Part shown: in pieces, positions 1 through 10,899 of the stretch
How positions within the stretch are numbered: position 1 is the first letter of the stretch
Layout: every line of letters starts with the position of its first letter
Source: Tolypeutes matacus
Taxonomy: Eukaryota; Chordata; Mammalia; Cingulata; Chlamyphoridae
Assembly (NCBI GenBank): GCA_026826555.1
Contig: JAKSZT010017954.1
Location: 5,174,642 to 5,238,641, forward strand
Direction: 5' to 3'
Length of the DNA: 64,000 bases
Made by a program: the position numbers and the translations under genes
The notes under the pieces: model-generated
What the model saw: the letters and a program-made list of their open reading frames with translations, nothing else
Told to the model about the DNA's origin: nothing
Database searches by the model: none

Positions 1-261
1 TAGCCGAACGACTCTTGCACCAGTTTTCCTGGAGCACAGCTCTCCACTAGAATGGCAGGAAAGCAGAAAGAACCCCTGGAGGCTTAGCCAGTGTAGACCC
101 TGGGGGAGGCAGCAATGAGCTGGTGGGTAAGCAGGGCGGGCAAGGAAAGAGAAGTGCTTGAAGAAGAAAACGAGCTGCGTGACTTTGAGCTTCACATCAC
201 AGGTGTGAGTCTTTGGCATGGCATGAAAAGGAGAACGGCAGGTGGGCCAGGTTCTTCCATG

Positions 262-350
262 GATCAGCCATGCATCTCTGAGCAAGCAGCTTAATTTATT
301 TATCCCTCGGTTTCCCCATTTACAACAATAACATTTAATTGTCTGAAAGC
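262..350 (+). repeat. MIR-like SINE fragment
   Basis: The stretch around 285-345 reads like the MIR core: 'gcttaatttatttatccctc' followed by 'ggtttccccatttacaa', which matches the family pattern of 'acttaacctctctgtgcctcagtttcctcatctgtaaa'. Heavily diverged, so the boundaries are approximate. Confidence 0.45.
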
Positions 351-1302
351 TACTTGGAGATCCGTGAGAGAAGGGCACTCCGTAAAAGCAAATGAGTCTC
401 GTTATCCTTCAGGGGCTTCGCTCCTGGCAGCCAGGCAGCTTGTGCCAGGGATGTGGGAGACAGACTGGGCCTGAGAGAGCAGTAAAGGGTGTGGGGAGGC
501 AGTCGGGGCCACTCGCAGGCAGTTTGCTGGTGGTGGCTGAATTGCGAGCCCCTCCTGCCCTGAAGGAAAGCTGAAGGAAAGCTTTGGCTCTCGCGAATTG
601 GAGGCCCCAGCACAGTGGAGCAGTGCATGGAGGCGAGAAGCGGGCCTCAGCAGGGCCTGACTGGGGAGAAGGCCCGGCAGAGAAGACAGGATGCCATCTG
701 CCGCCTCCGGCCCCTTACCTGGCTGAGCCAGGGCCCTCCCCCACAGCGCAAGACCTGTTCCGGAGGTGGAATCAGGAGAAGCAGCTGTGTACCGTGCTCC
801 TTAGGCCTCGGTCAGCTCCTTTCACTGGGCCCCTAGGAATTGTGGAACCTGCCACAGGAGGTGAAGCCGCGGGGTGTGTTGGTGGGGGTGGAGGCGGGGA
901 AAGGCTGGCTAAAGGACTGGGAGGTTACCTCCAAAAAGTATCCTGGTTAGTGGGCAGAAGACTAAGGCGAGTAACGAGCTGGAAGGCGAGTGGGCCACCC
1001 ACCGTGCAGAGGCACATGTGCACACACATTCTGGCACACACTCAGCCACACAAGCACGTGTGCACAGACCATGCACACACAAGTGTGCAGGGCTACAAAA
1101 AGTTATTCATTCTAGAAAAAGTTAAATGAGAGAGCTATTTCATTCTTTCCAAGACACAGTGCTATTCCACCTAAGAATTTTAGAAAGGAAAAAAAAAATG
1201 TTTTGGATTGAAATTAAACAGACGTTTTCAAATCAATACCTCCTACAGATGCTCTTTGCATGTAATTGGAACTCAATATTTGTTACATGGATGAATGGGG
1301 CC

Positions 1303-1353
1303 GAGGAAGGAAGGAAGAAAAGGAAGGAAAGGGAGGGGGAGGGAGGGAGGAAG
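1303..1353. repeat. GGAA/GGGA purine-rich low-complexity tract
   Basis: About 50 bases of nearly pure purine made of GGAA, GAAA and GGGA units. It is probably a simple-repeat relic. GGAA arrays can also serve as ETS-factor sites, but nothing here shows that. Confidence 0.8.
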
Positions 1354-2335
1354 TCTGGCTTATTTCAAAGCAGGAAAGACTCTAGATGGCCTGGTAAGGA
1401 TGGTCTTGATAGTCAAATTGCCCTTCCTTCGTCTTGACAAGGGACAGAGAGATAGTAACTTTCCTTTTATAGAAATATTTAAGAGGGAGAAGGGTGACTC
1501 TGGATCCAGGATGACTTAGAGCCAATATTTTCTCCATGTTCTACTCTTTTCTAGAAATTTTCTTCCTATAAATGTGTGTTGGGGGATAGAAGGGGGCAGG
1601 GGGTGGTTGGAGGACAGCAGAGCTAGATTCTTTCTTCGCTGCCTTTTCTTGAAGAGGACAAGGTGGCCAGGCACCCAGCTCCCTTGTGGCGGAATCAAAG
1701 CTGGGCTCACAGCGGGAGGAAGCAGGGTCCTAGGGGGTCAAGGGCCCAGGGAAGGTGCCTGCTCAGCTGGACCTCAACGATGGGACTAGAATTTGGCCAT
1801 CTGTCCAGACAGGGAGTGGGATGGAATGAGTTCTGAACTGTCTTGATGCCTTTGTTATTTCTCTGGGTTTCTCTTTGCTCTCCCTCACTATTTGGTCCGT
1901 TTGTCTATTTTTGACATGTCAGCCTGTCTCAGCCGTGCTAAGAAAAACAAGGGAAAGGCAGTAGTGTCCACACAAGCCCATATACACAATAACGAGTTAA
2001 AGGGGTTGCAGCTCCCTCGTGGAGGAAGCATGGGGACAGCAGGGGACTCCAAGCAGGATCCTCAACCCAAAAGGAAGATGAACCTCAGGGACCTAGCTAT
2101 TTGTGAGCATTGCTCTTTTCTTGGAGATTGGTTTTCCAGTAATGAAGCCTTGAAGTTTCCGGCTTCCTTTTCAATAAGGGAGGCAATGCTCAATAAGGAG
2201 TCCCAGAAGATAAGAGGGTGTTTTCAAGGAGTTGCAGGAAAACATAAGGCTAGATGAAGGAAATCAGCCCCAAAGAGCAGGCACCGTTTCCAACCGAGCC
2301 CACCAGTTCTAACTACAGATCCTCGAGTGCAAGCC

Positions 2336-2610
2336 AAAAGGCACTTACTTTTGGGAAGCGGCTGTGGCTCAATTGGTTGGGCTCCCGTTTACCATATGGG
2401 AGGCCCCGGGTTTGAATCCTGGGGCCTTCTAGTGAAGGCAAGCCAGCCCGTGCCGTGCAGTGAGCTGGCGCAGCAAGATGACGCAACAGAAGGAGACAAG
2501 CAGACACAGAAAAAATGCAAAGCAAATGGACACAGCGAGCACAAGCAGCAAGGGGGTGATAAATAAATAAAAAATAAATCTTAAAAAAAAAAAAAAAAGG
2601 CACTTACTTT
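2336..2610 (+). mobile_element. DAS-type tRNA-derived SINE with 16-bp target-site duplication
   Basis: The SINE body runs about 2352-2594. It starts with a tRNA-like head containing an A-box-like 'tggctcaattggttgg' and a B-box-like 'ggtttgaatcc', continues with the armadillo DAS body ('agcagacacagaaaaa', 'gagcacaagcagcaag') and ends in 'gataaataaataa' plus poly(A). The duplication aaaaggcacttacttt lies at 2336-2351 and 2595-2610 and is perfect, which points to a recent L1-mediated insertion. Open frames on both strands here are SINE artefacts. Confidence 0.95.
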
Positions 2611-3027
2611 CCAACAACATATAAGCAGAGATGGTCATCTGGATGGCGGCTATGAAGCATGGCCCCCTCCCCTGGCAAGCATCACTTGGGACTAATAAGA
2701 ACAAGAAAAAGTGGAGAATGATTTTTTAGGAAAGGAGAAGCCAAGTCTCTACCAGCCTTTGCCTGGTCCCTGAGGGGCGTCTGTTTCCACAGCAACCACA
2801 ACCTGGGCTATCAATTCTGGGTGGGCAGAAAAAAGCACAGAACACGAGGCACAGACCTCACCAGAGCTTAGAGAGTTTGAAAAAATTGGTTCTGTGGTTG
2901 GCACATGGGCACAGCTGTCAGCCTGCATCCTCAACTCCAGCCTGGGACGGAGCTGGAACTCCTTGCTGAGCTCCTGGCAGCCCCTATTCCCACCAAACCT
3001 GGGTCCTCATCCTGGAAACCTCCACTT

Positions 3028-3070
3028 CCTGATGATGGTGATAATGATGATGATGACGATGATGATGAAA
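3028..3070. repeat. (GAT)n microsatellite, imperfect
   Basis: About a dozen GAT units with interruptions (gatgatggtgataatgatga and so on). The acidic open frame at 2905-3108 is produced by this repeat and is not a gene. Confidence 0.9.
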
Positions 3071-3094
3071 ATAGTAATCATAACAACAAAACTG

Positions 3095-3240
3095 ACTCCG
3101 ATTGCTAAATGCTTCACATACATCGTATTTAATCCTCACCAGGCTCCAGGAAGTTAAGTCTATTCTTGTTCCACTTTACTGAGGAGGAAACAGCAGCTCA
3201 GAGAGATTAAATAACCAGTCCAGAGGCACTCGGCTAGGCC
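3095..3240 (-). repeat. MIR SINE fragment, minus strand
   Basis: Contains 'atttaatcctcaccagg' and 'actgaggaggaaacagcagc' followed by 'cagagagattaaataacca', the reverse-strand signature of MIR. Diverged as expected for an ancient SINE. Confidence 0.8.
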
Positions 3241-3329
3241 CACGGGATGGACCTGATAATTGGACCGGGTTCTGTTTACCACCGAAGTTATTTCTTTTCG
3301 GAGCAGGAGAGCTGTGCCCCAGAGCTGGG

Positions 3330-3500
3330 ATTCTGGAACAGAGCCTCAGTTCAATCCTGGCTCAACCCTAACCACTGTGGAATCTTGGGCAAGTCCCTTA
3401 ATTCCTCTGTGTTTAAATGCCATCACCTGTAAAATTGGAATAAATTAGGAGCTACCTCTGAGGTTCTTTTGTGGGAATTAAAAGTTAATATATGTCAAGC
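3330..3500 (+). repeat. MIR SINE fragment, plus strand
   Basis: Reads 'cagttcaatcctggctcaac', then 'cttgggcaagtccctta', then 'cacctgtaaaattgg', the ordered MIR core and 3' segments. The frames at 3247-3448 come from this repeat. Confidence 0.8.
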
Positions 3501-3930
3501 AGTGCCTTTCAAACTTATTGGGCATATAAATGTAAAATGCAATGTCAGATTTGGTAGAGAAAATTCTGCATTTCTGACCAGCCCCCAGGTGCTGCTGCTG
3601 CTGCAAGTCTGACCACACTCTAGTTAGCAAGGCTGTAACCGCTAGCACGGTGTGTAATAAACATGTCTCACTGACTGCCACAGTAAACAGTGCCTCAAGC
3701 AGGAGCCTCCTGAGGACTCTAGAGACATCTAGACACTATAGGCAGGGCACACAATCTCAGGAATTCCACACCCTGTCAGTGGGCCTTACCTTGGAAAACA
3801 TGTTCCCCAATGTAAAGAGTTAAACTCATTTATAATTTCCCTATACATGACTCTTCTGCCCCTTTTATTTGAACCTATAATTTGCACTTTACTCATTAAA
3901 TATATGTGCCAGAGACTTAAATCTTCAATC
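3500..3930. other. Unassigned sequence between MIR and L1 3' end
   Basis: No gene or clear repeat is recognised. A short CTG run lies at 3590-3605. The last 100-150 bases may already belong to the following L1 element, whose 5' truncation point I could not fix. Confidence 0.4.
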
Positions 3931-3935
3931 TGTTC

Positions 3936-4632
3936 ATATGCCAGTTGAGTCTTGAATCTCAGCAGGGTTGCAGCCAACAGCTACTCTCCAGTTCACCGGA
4001 CTTGCCCAGGACAACTAACGAAAGGATGGTGATGGACAACATCCATCCCAATAAACAGAGTATCTGCAACAGCAAGCAAGACAGTTCCATCCATCTGCCC
4101 CATGGGATCTAAGCCCCCTCTCATCCAGAAGCAGAGTGGGCATCACCACCCCAAAATCCTCAAGACTGGGGAATGAACAAACATAAGGGGGGAATGCAAC
4201 TATAGACTAAAATAGACATTATTATTCTAGCAATGGAAGAACTTGTAACATTTATATAAAGACAGTGGTCACCAAAGGCTCTGAGGGGAGGGAGAGGGAA
4301 GAATAGGTGTAACATGGGACATTTGGGGGACATTGGAATTGTTTCAAATGACATTGCAATGACAGATACAGGTCATTATATATTTTGCCAAAACCCATAA
4401 AACTGTGCGGTGCAAAGCATAAACTATAATGTAAATTATTGACCATGGTTAGTAGCAATGCTTCAATATGTGTTCATCAATTGTAACAAATGTACCATGC
4501 TAATGTAAGATGTTGTAATTGGGGAAAAGAGTGGGAGGGGGAGAGAGTGGGGTATATGGGAATCCCCTATATTTTTGGTGTGTCATTTATATAATCTAAA
4601 GCCTCTTTAAAATAAAATAAAATTTTTAAAAG
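3936..4632 (+). mobile_element. 5'-truncated L1 3' end (lineage-specific 3'UTR type A)
   Basis: This sequence recurs at 5181-5748, 15026-15655 and about 36826-37515. Shared landmarks are 'gatctaagccccctctc', 'cctcaagactggggaatgaa', 'agcaatggaagaa', 'tgtgttcatcaattg' and the terminal 'atatgggaatcccctata' followed by an A/T-rich tail. The start shares 'tatgccagttgag' with the copy at 36826. Different 5' truncations and A-rich 3' ends fit L1 insertions. Homology to the 3' end of the long L1 at 62290-62570 supports an L1 3'UTR origin. No target-site duplication was found for this copy. Confidence 0.75.
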
Positions 4633-4838
4633 AGAAGTATTTGCTTATTTTAGCCTCCATTTGCCACTGATTGGAACCCTGTGTCAAACCATGTGATTTT
4701 CCCTGAAGGGTGGTTGTCTGGCAGTCACCTCACCCTCTGGGACCTGCCACCAACCAGACCATAGATTAAGGACTGTGCCCTTAATCTGTGAATTTGGCCT
4801 AATCTGGATAGTCAGAATTGCACTGTAGTTGGTGTCAC

Positions 4839-5921
4839 TGAATTAGTTTCTTGCTTCTGCTGTAACAGATGACCCCAAATGTGGTGGCTTCAAACAGCAC
4901 ACATTTATTTTCTTCGAGTTCTGGAGGTCAGAGGTCTCACTGGGCTAAAATCAGGGTGGGGCTGCATTCCTTCTGGAAGCTCAAGGTAAGAATCCATTTC
5001 CTTGCCTTTTGCAGTTTCTAGAGGCCTCCTGCATTTCTTGGCTAGTGGCCTTTTCCTTCCTCTTCAAGCCAGCAGTGTAGCATCTTTCAATCCCTCTATG
5101 ACTAAGGCCTTTGCGTCCATTATCATATGTCCTTTTTCTGACTCTGACCCTCCTGCCTCCATCTTATAAGAACCCTTGTGGGAACCGAGAGAGTCCCATC
5201 CATCAGCAGTATAGGATGGAAGCCCCTTCTCAGTTAGAGGTGGAGGGAGCATCACCATCCCAGAATCCTCAGGACTGGGGAATGAAATATGGACTAGAGT
5301 GGACTTACTGGCATTCGACTATAAATTTATTGTGATTCTAGCAATGGAAGAAATTATATCATTGATGTGGAGACAGTGGCCACTGAGGTTGCTGAAGGCA
5401 GGGAGAGGGAAAAAGAGGTGTAATATGGGGGCACTTTCAGGACTTGGAATTGTCCTGAATGACATTGCAACGACAGATACAGGCCATTGTATATCCTGCC
5501 ATAACCTACAGAATTGAGTGGGAGAGAGTGTAAACTACAATGTAAACTATAATCCATCTTTAGTGGCAATGCTCCAATATGTGTTCATCAATTGCAATGA
5601 ATGTACCACACTAATGAAAGAGGTTGTTAATGTGGAGAAAAGTGGGAGGTGTGGGGAGTGGGGCATATGGGAATCCCTTATATTTTTTATTAACATTTTA
5701 TGTAATCTAAGAATCTTTTAGAAAAAATAAAATATATATACATAAAAAAAGAGCCCTTGTGATTACATTGGGCTCCCATTGGATAATCTAGGATAATCTC
5801 CCATCTCAAAACCCTTAACTCAATCACAGCTACCAAGTCCCTTTTTACCATGTAACATATTCACAAGTTCTGAGGAGTAGGGTATGGGCATCTTTGGGTG
5901 GCCTGTATTCTGGCCGTCCCA
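4839..5921 (-). mobile_element. MLT1-type MaLR LTR, minus strand, split by an L1 insertion
   Basis: Read on the minus strand, the two pieces (4839-5180 and 5749-5921) follow the MLT1 pattern: a 5' part with a 'gggcatctttgggtgg' complement, a central 'cttataagatgg' complement, and a 3' part with 'gaagaaaataaatgtgtgct'. The LTR starts with TG and ends with CA, flanked by gtcac and ggcac (4 of 5 identical), the 5-bp duplication size expected of ERVL/MaLR. The open frame at 5064-5258 is LTR sequence. Confidence 0.8.
5181..5748 (+). mobile_element. L1 3' end (type A) inserted in the MLT1 LTR
   Basis: The insertion is flanked by a 13-bp duplication, aagaacccttgtg at 5168-5180 and aagagcccttgtg at 5749-5761 (one mismatch). 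The content matches the other type A copies, beginning just before 'gagtcccatccatc' and ending with 'atatgggaatccctta' and an A-rich tail. It is the most 5'-truncated of the four, about 568 bases. Removing it joins the two LTR halves cleanly. Confidence 0.9.
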
Positions 5922-8330
5922 GGCACTCCTTGGAACATGGCACATATTAGATGCAATGATCTAAATAGCAAAGCTTCATACCCAACGACATTGTGCAGAG
6001 GCATAGCGCAACCTTTAGAGAATCTAAGTATACCTGTCATTTGGTATTCAGGAAATTCCTCCAGAAACCTTTTTTCCACAGGAACTATATATGCTATTTC
6101 CCCCCATTCTAATTGCTTGATCCGCTCGCCTCTGTTTCCATCTTCAAATTAGAGATTAGCTCTCCTTTCCAGCTGATGCCAAGCACCAGCCTAGGGCAAA
6201 GTTACATCTTTATCAAATCTTCTCAGGAACTAGGAGGGCAGCTAAATATTTCGATTCAAGGACTTAGACCTAAGGTATGTTAAGTCAGAAGCAGCTCAAT
6301 TCAACATGTTTTTATTGCGCCACTCTCACAAACTGGGCGTAGAGAGATGAGGACACCCTCTAGAGAAGTAGCACATGTGAAAAAGATAGAGAATGAGGCA
6401 AAGGTGATGACTTAGCCCTGTAGACACAGATTACAAATAGAACACAATGTCAGTGGTGGCCTGTTTTTTATTTGCCCACCAGGAAGCTCGAGAAAAAAAC
6501 AAAACAAAATAAAACATGACATTCAATCACATCAACTCTATTTACTTTTGTAGCTACCAAAGCTTCTTTTTTCCTCTTTGGCCTTCCATTTCTGTTTATG
6601 TCTTTATCTTAATAACTTTGGCACTGATTTACTCTGTTTATTGTTCTGTTTGAATCTCAGCTGTAGAGAATTAGATTAGAAACCCTGGCTCATGACATAC
6701 CCAGATCATTGGTCCCTGAATGCCCCTGGTCCTTGCTTGCTTTGTTTGAAAATTGATTTATTTATTGTTAACAAGGTAATAAGCACCTATGAGCCCACCC
6801 CAAACCAAAAATGAGATCCATGACAATAACTTGTAGTGTGTATTTATTCTTTTTGTTCGTTTGTTTATTGTTATGTATATTTATTCTTGATAGCAAAACA
6901 TCTAAGGAATTTTACATCCTTTTCCCTGAGAGTAAAATTACTAAAGTGATGTTCAGAAAATTTTCAAAACATAGGTGACCATAGAGAAAAGGTATTACCT
7001 ACAACCCATACCCTCATTCTTATCTGACTTTGTCAACAGCAGCCAGTATTTTGGCATATTTACATTAAAATAGTTTTCTATATTTTAAGTTCTAATGTCT
7101 GGGTAGTTTCACATCCTGTTTTTTTCCCACCTACCATTATGTATTACATATTTAACTTCCCATTATGTATTAAGTTCTTTGTTATTTTTGACACCAAACA
7201 TTGTAAGCCACACTAGTTAGGTACCACAAGCACAGTGTGCAGAAGGCCTAGCAGGGAGGGGCAGGTGGCCCCACCTGAACCTGGCTGTGCAGGTGGGTAT
7301 CCACGTGCCTGTGCACAAAGCCTCACGTGGTGCTCAGCATTTTTCCTGTCAGTCTGTCCTAGCTCCATTAGGAAATTAGCCTCTGTAGGCACAATATCTA
7401 ACCCAGAGCTAGGCATGCAGTGTCTATCCAGTTCCTACCCCAGGAAAAAGGTGTCTAGACGGACAGAAAATGGCACCAGCAAGTGAGGAGCGAGTGCAAT
7501 CTGAGCGTGCTCTAGGGCTCCCCATTTGATTTATGTGGACCACCACGTAGTTGACTAAGGCAACGAGGGTCTCAGACATCAACCAAAATCAGGAAGGTGA
7601 GAGCAAGAAAGGGGAGACCAAAGGGGGCCATTCCGGGAAAGTTCTGAGAATTTTGGCCTTCAGCTGGGTTTGGCATTTACAGTTTCCTGGCAGCAAGGTC
7701 TAGAGTCACATAAGGGTTCTGTGATTGGACAGGTGTTAGGTATTTGACAGCTACGTTAAGAATTGAAGGCTTGAACGAAGCTGTAGTCCAATTGAATTGA
7801 ATGTCGATGCTCGGCCCCAAATCAGAGTCAAATCCTTCCCTAAACTCGTCTCCAGCCAACAAGAAGTCAATCCTGTTAAACCATAAATACCTAAGCGTCT
7901 ACCTCAGAGGGGCCTTCCTTTTCTTCTTCAAACACCCAAGCAAAATCCCTTCATTTCTTTCGGGTAGTTGGCCAGTAAATGCTTTAATTAGAAGTTGAAA
8001 GGAATAAAATAAAATCATCCAGTGGAATGGTTTTAATTAGAATTTAGTGAATCTGGCAAGCAATTAGTGCATCTAAGAATGGGGAGTATATACACAATAT
8101 TTGTCCTAGTTGAGCTTCACTGGTTTAAATGAAAATTTGACTCAGATTTCTCAAGTTAAACAAAGGCCATCATAATCGTAATAATAATAGTAGCCTGAGC
8201 CAATTAAAGACTATAAAAGCCATCATTTACTCCATGCCACCAGCCTTAGTTTTAGGATAAGCCACGAAATTCTTAAGATGATCAAGACAAAATTAGGAAT
8301 GAACAGTAAAGGAAGAGAAAGGAATCTATC
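5922..8330. other. Non-coding stretch with AT-rich sub-blocks
   Basis: No gene recognised. At 6740-7200 the sequence is AT-rich and may be an old LINE or DNA-transposon fragment that I cannot name. At 7940-8110 there are three copies of a homeobox-type core (ctttaattagaag, gttttaattagaattt, gcaattagtg) in non-repeat sequence, listed separately as a candidate element. Confidence 0.45.
7940..8115. promoter_or_regulatory. Candidate conserved noncoding element (TAATTA-rich)
   Basis: Contains three TAATT/AATTA homeodomain-type cores within about 90 bases, at about 7984-7990, 8031-8039 and 8061-8068, in sequence that does not look like any repeat. This is only a resemblance to developmental enhancers; no conservation data are available here. 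Confidence 0.3.
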
Positions 8331-8334
8331 ATGT

Positions 8335-8520
8335 TTGAGTACCTGTTGTTTGCTGAATACTGCCCAAGGACTTTATCTACATCATCTCGTCTCCTCCTTG
8401 CACCAGCCTGGGCAGGGCATGTTAATACAGTTGCAATAAAGAGACTGAAGAGTAGGGAGATGCTGTCACTTCCCAAGCTTGGGTGGCCAGTAAGGGCAGA
8501 ACGCTGGTTAGGCTGAATCC
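8335..8520 (-). repeat. MIR/L2-like fragment, minus strand
   Basis: Ordered traces of an ancient SINE/LINE end: 'gagtacctgttgtttgctga', 'atctacatcatctcgtctcc', then 'gagactgaagagtaggga' and 'tcacttcccaagc'. Diverged; boundaries approximate. Confidence 0.55.
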
Positions 8521-8705
8521 AAAGTTCTTGCTCCTTCCAGGGGATTTGGAATGACCATCCCTAAAACAAGAAGGATTTCTCTAACTCCAAAAAGAGAAAT
8601 GGAATTCTTCTTGGAAGAGCTTGATTCCTACATCTCAGATGTGATCTTACCTTCCAATCTAATGTAAGAGCTCTACCAGCTAAGAGCAAGGCCAAGCAGG
8701 TGTTA

Positions 8706-8887
8706 CACCACTGGCTCTCAGCCTTGGCTGCACATTGGAATCAGTGGGGAGTTTTAAAAAATACTGATGCCTGGCTCCAACCCCTGGAGATTCTGCTTTA
8801 GTTGGTATTGGGTACAGTTTAGCCCTGGGCATCTGTGTGAAAGTTCCCCAGGTGAGACTAATGTGCAGCTAAAGTTGAGACCACTGA
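8706..8887 (+). mobile_element. MER20-type hAT DNA transposon fossil
   Basis: The ends are inverted-repeat-like: 'cactggctctcagccttgg' on the left, 'aaagttgagaccactg' on the right. Between them come 'cacattggaatcagtgggga', 'gcctggctccaacccctgga' and 'cccaggtgagactaatgtg', the order seen in MER20. Length of about 180 bases is typical. No clear 8-bp duplication remains. Confidence 0.8.
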
Positions 8888-9404
8888 GCTCCAGGCAAAG
8901 CACACACTGAGAGGAGGCTGCGAAAGTCCCTTTTCAGAGTGGAAATGCCACTCATCTGAGCTTTGCAATCCTGTGCCCACAATGTCCCCCACACGGTACC
9001 TGGATGGAACCTGGAAGAAACTCACCGGGTAGCAGAGTGGGAGATCCCACTCCACTCAGGTGGGAGCCTGGCTTGTTCACATATTGGCATTGAGATTTTT
9101 TTTTTTTTTCGTGACACAAACATGCATTCATTTTATTCACAAAGCAGCCTGGTTTCCTAAAACAGTACAAATAGCATGTTCATCAGCGGGAAGCCAGCCG
9201 TGGGCAGGGGGCCAGGGCTGCAGGGAGTCCCCTGGGCACCTACACCCACTGGCAGGAGGGCACGCAAAGGAGCCCTTTCTTCTGTCACCACCAGCAAGGC
9301 AAGTTAACCTGAGTCTTAGTTTATTTATAAAAGGAAGATAAGGAGAACTACCATGCTTAGCAAATGGTATTTGCCAATAACCAGTAGTTATTTGTTTAAA
9401 CTGT

Positions 9405-9490
9405 GTGATCCTTGAAGGCAGAGACCATACCTATTTGAACCTTCTATGTGTAGTACCCAGAATATAGAACAGATTCAGTTTGTAGATTAA
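9405..9490 (+). repeat. L2 LINE 3' end fragment
   Basis: 'ccttgaaggcagagaccata' followed by 'tgtgtagtacccagaatata' matches the L2 3' terminal pattern. Confidence 0.7.
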
Positions 9491-9779
9491 TTGATATCAC
9501 CATCCCTGAATTTTCCTCTACCAAAGCTACTGCCCAAATGGGATTTATGTGTTTCATCTCTTAAAAATGGAATAATATCATTATCACTTATTAACACTTT
9601 CATCCAGTGTTTTCTTATTGATCTTCTAGAAAACTAAAGCAAATAGGTCTGGGAAACACTGTGCCCCAGTCTTCCTTTTAGAAAGCCATAAGGCATAGTA
9701 AATCCTTTAAGAAATTTCCACAATGGTGAAACCTGTTTAACATGATGTATACCAACGTATTCTGAAATATACTTTCCCA

Positions 9780-9900
9780 GAACGTTTCCGCCCCCCCCCC
9801 ACTGGGAGGTCCCGGGGATCGAACCTGGGTCCCTCCATATGGGAGACGGATGCCCAGCCATTTGAGCGACATCCGCTTCCCCCCCCCGCCCCCCGAACAT
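9780..9900 (-). mobile_element. Short DAS-related tRNA SINE, minus strand
   Basis: On the minus strand it begins with a 'gaagcggatgtcgctcaaat' head, then has a B-box 'ggttcgatccc' and ends 'ggacctcccagtg', so only the tRNA-like head is present. It is bordered by long C runs (about 9790-9801 and 9880-9896), which are G runs on the sense strand. Possible short duplication gaac/gaac. The overlapping minus-strand frames at 9634-9940 come from it. Confidence 0.85.
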
Positions 9901-10690
9901 TCTTGATGGTACATTTTTTGGTATCTAATGGAACTAACATTCTATGGGACTCAGTCTGGGGAATGTTATCTCAGTTTAAAGCATGCAATAAAAAGTTATT
10001 CACAGGGAAAGAGACCAGGGAATAGCCACTCAGATAAGGTCTCACCAGGTTGCCTGTAATTTGATGGGGTTTGACTCCCAGCTTTTCAAGTTGAGACATT
10101 TGATTTTAACAGTTTGCCTAGAGGTTAGCTTTCTTTCTCTAGAAATGGATTCACAAATACCAGAAGCCAAAGAAATTGTTTGGTAAATCACAGTGAAATA
10201 TTATTAAGGGGCAAAAACTCTTTTGATTCTGATGAAGTCAATCAGATCCCCCTCGCTTCAAAATCCTCATCTGTAAAGTGAGAATAATGTGGCAACCCAA
10301 GAACTAGGTATTAGTTTGGAAACTATGAAGCCATGAGTAGCTTTCCCCCAAATGAATTTTGCTCTCTGTCTTCTGGGCGTAAGGAAGGATAACACGTCCT
10401 GGCTCCCTTGGGGCCAGGTGGGCCGTGTAATTACATTAAATGAACTGTGAGTGACACTGAGAGCACATCAGTTGCAGGCAAAAGTGTTTTATTGCTGCTG
10501 TGGACTCTGGAGCTCTTTTTTTTTTTTTTTTTACCTAGCATGACAACCAGTGACATTTGCAATGGAAGCTTCTCTACCAGCCTGAGTCTTCATAAGCCAC
10601 ACTAAGTAGAGCCCACCTGCTGACCAGCAGGCAGTGGACATGTAACATGAACAAGAAATAACCTAGCTCAAGCTTTCAGGAATCCAGTGA
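9900..10690. other. Unassigned non-coding sequence
   Basis: No gene or confident repeat is recognised. A poly(T) run lies at about 10516-10532. Confidence 0.4.
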
Positions 10691-10760
10691 GGTAATATGT
10701 AACCAATGCCTAGCACAGTTCTTGGCACATAGTAGGTACTCAATAAGCGCTAATTCTTTC
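10690..10760 (+). repeat. MIR/L2 3' end fragment
   Basis: 'gcctagcacagttcttggca' then 'catagtaggtactcaataag' is the shared 3' terminal pattern of MIR and L2. Confidence 0.75.
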
Positions 10761-10899
10761 CTTTCTAAAATGGTGGTGGGCAGCAGGGGTGGGGGGACAC
10801 TTTCTCTAGATGAATCCTACATATATTTGAACATGGATTACTCCATCCCGGTGATCAAGATAAGTGAATCACACATCAGAAAAAAAAAGTATAGGCACA

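Larger units (their letters stand above)
1..2335. other. Mostly unique non-coding sequence
   Basis: No gene is recognised here. The longest open frames (for example 584-1129 plus) are rich in low-information residues, lack splice or initiation context and overlap a CA-rich tract near 1010-1090. A MIR-like piece at about 262-350 and a purine tract at 1303-1353 are listed separately. The rest is GC-moderate unique sequence with no recognised repeat. It could be intronic or intergenic; I cannot tell which. Confidence 0.6.

Noticed and set aside
584..1129. 181-codon open frame, plus strand
   Set aside because: No recognisable domain, CA-repeat-encoded His/Thr-rich end, and overlapping frames of similar quality; reads as chance in GC-richer unique sequence.
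2905..3108. Acidic Asp-rich protein
   Set aside because: The Asp run is encoded by a (GAT)n microsatellite.
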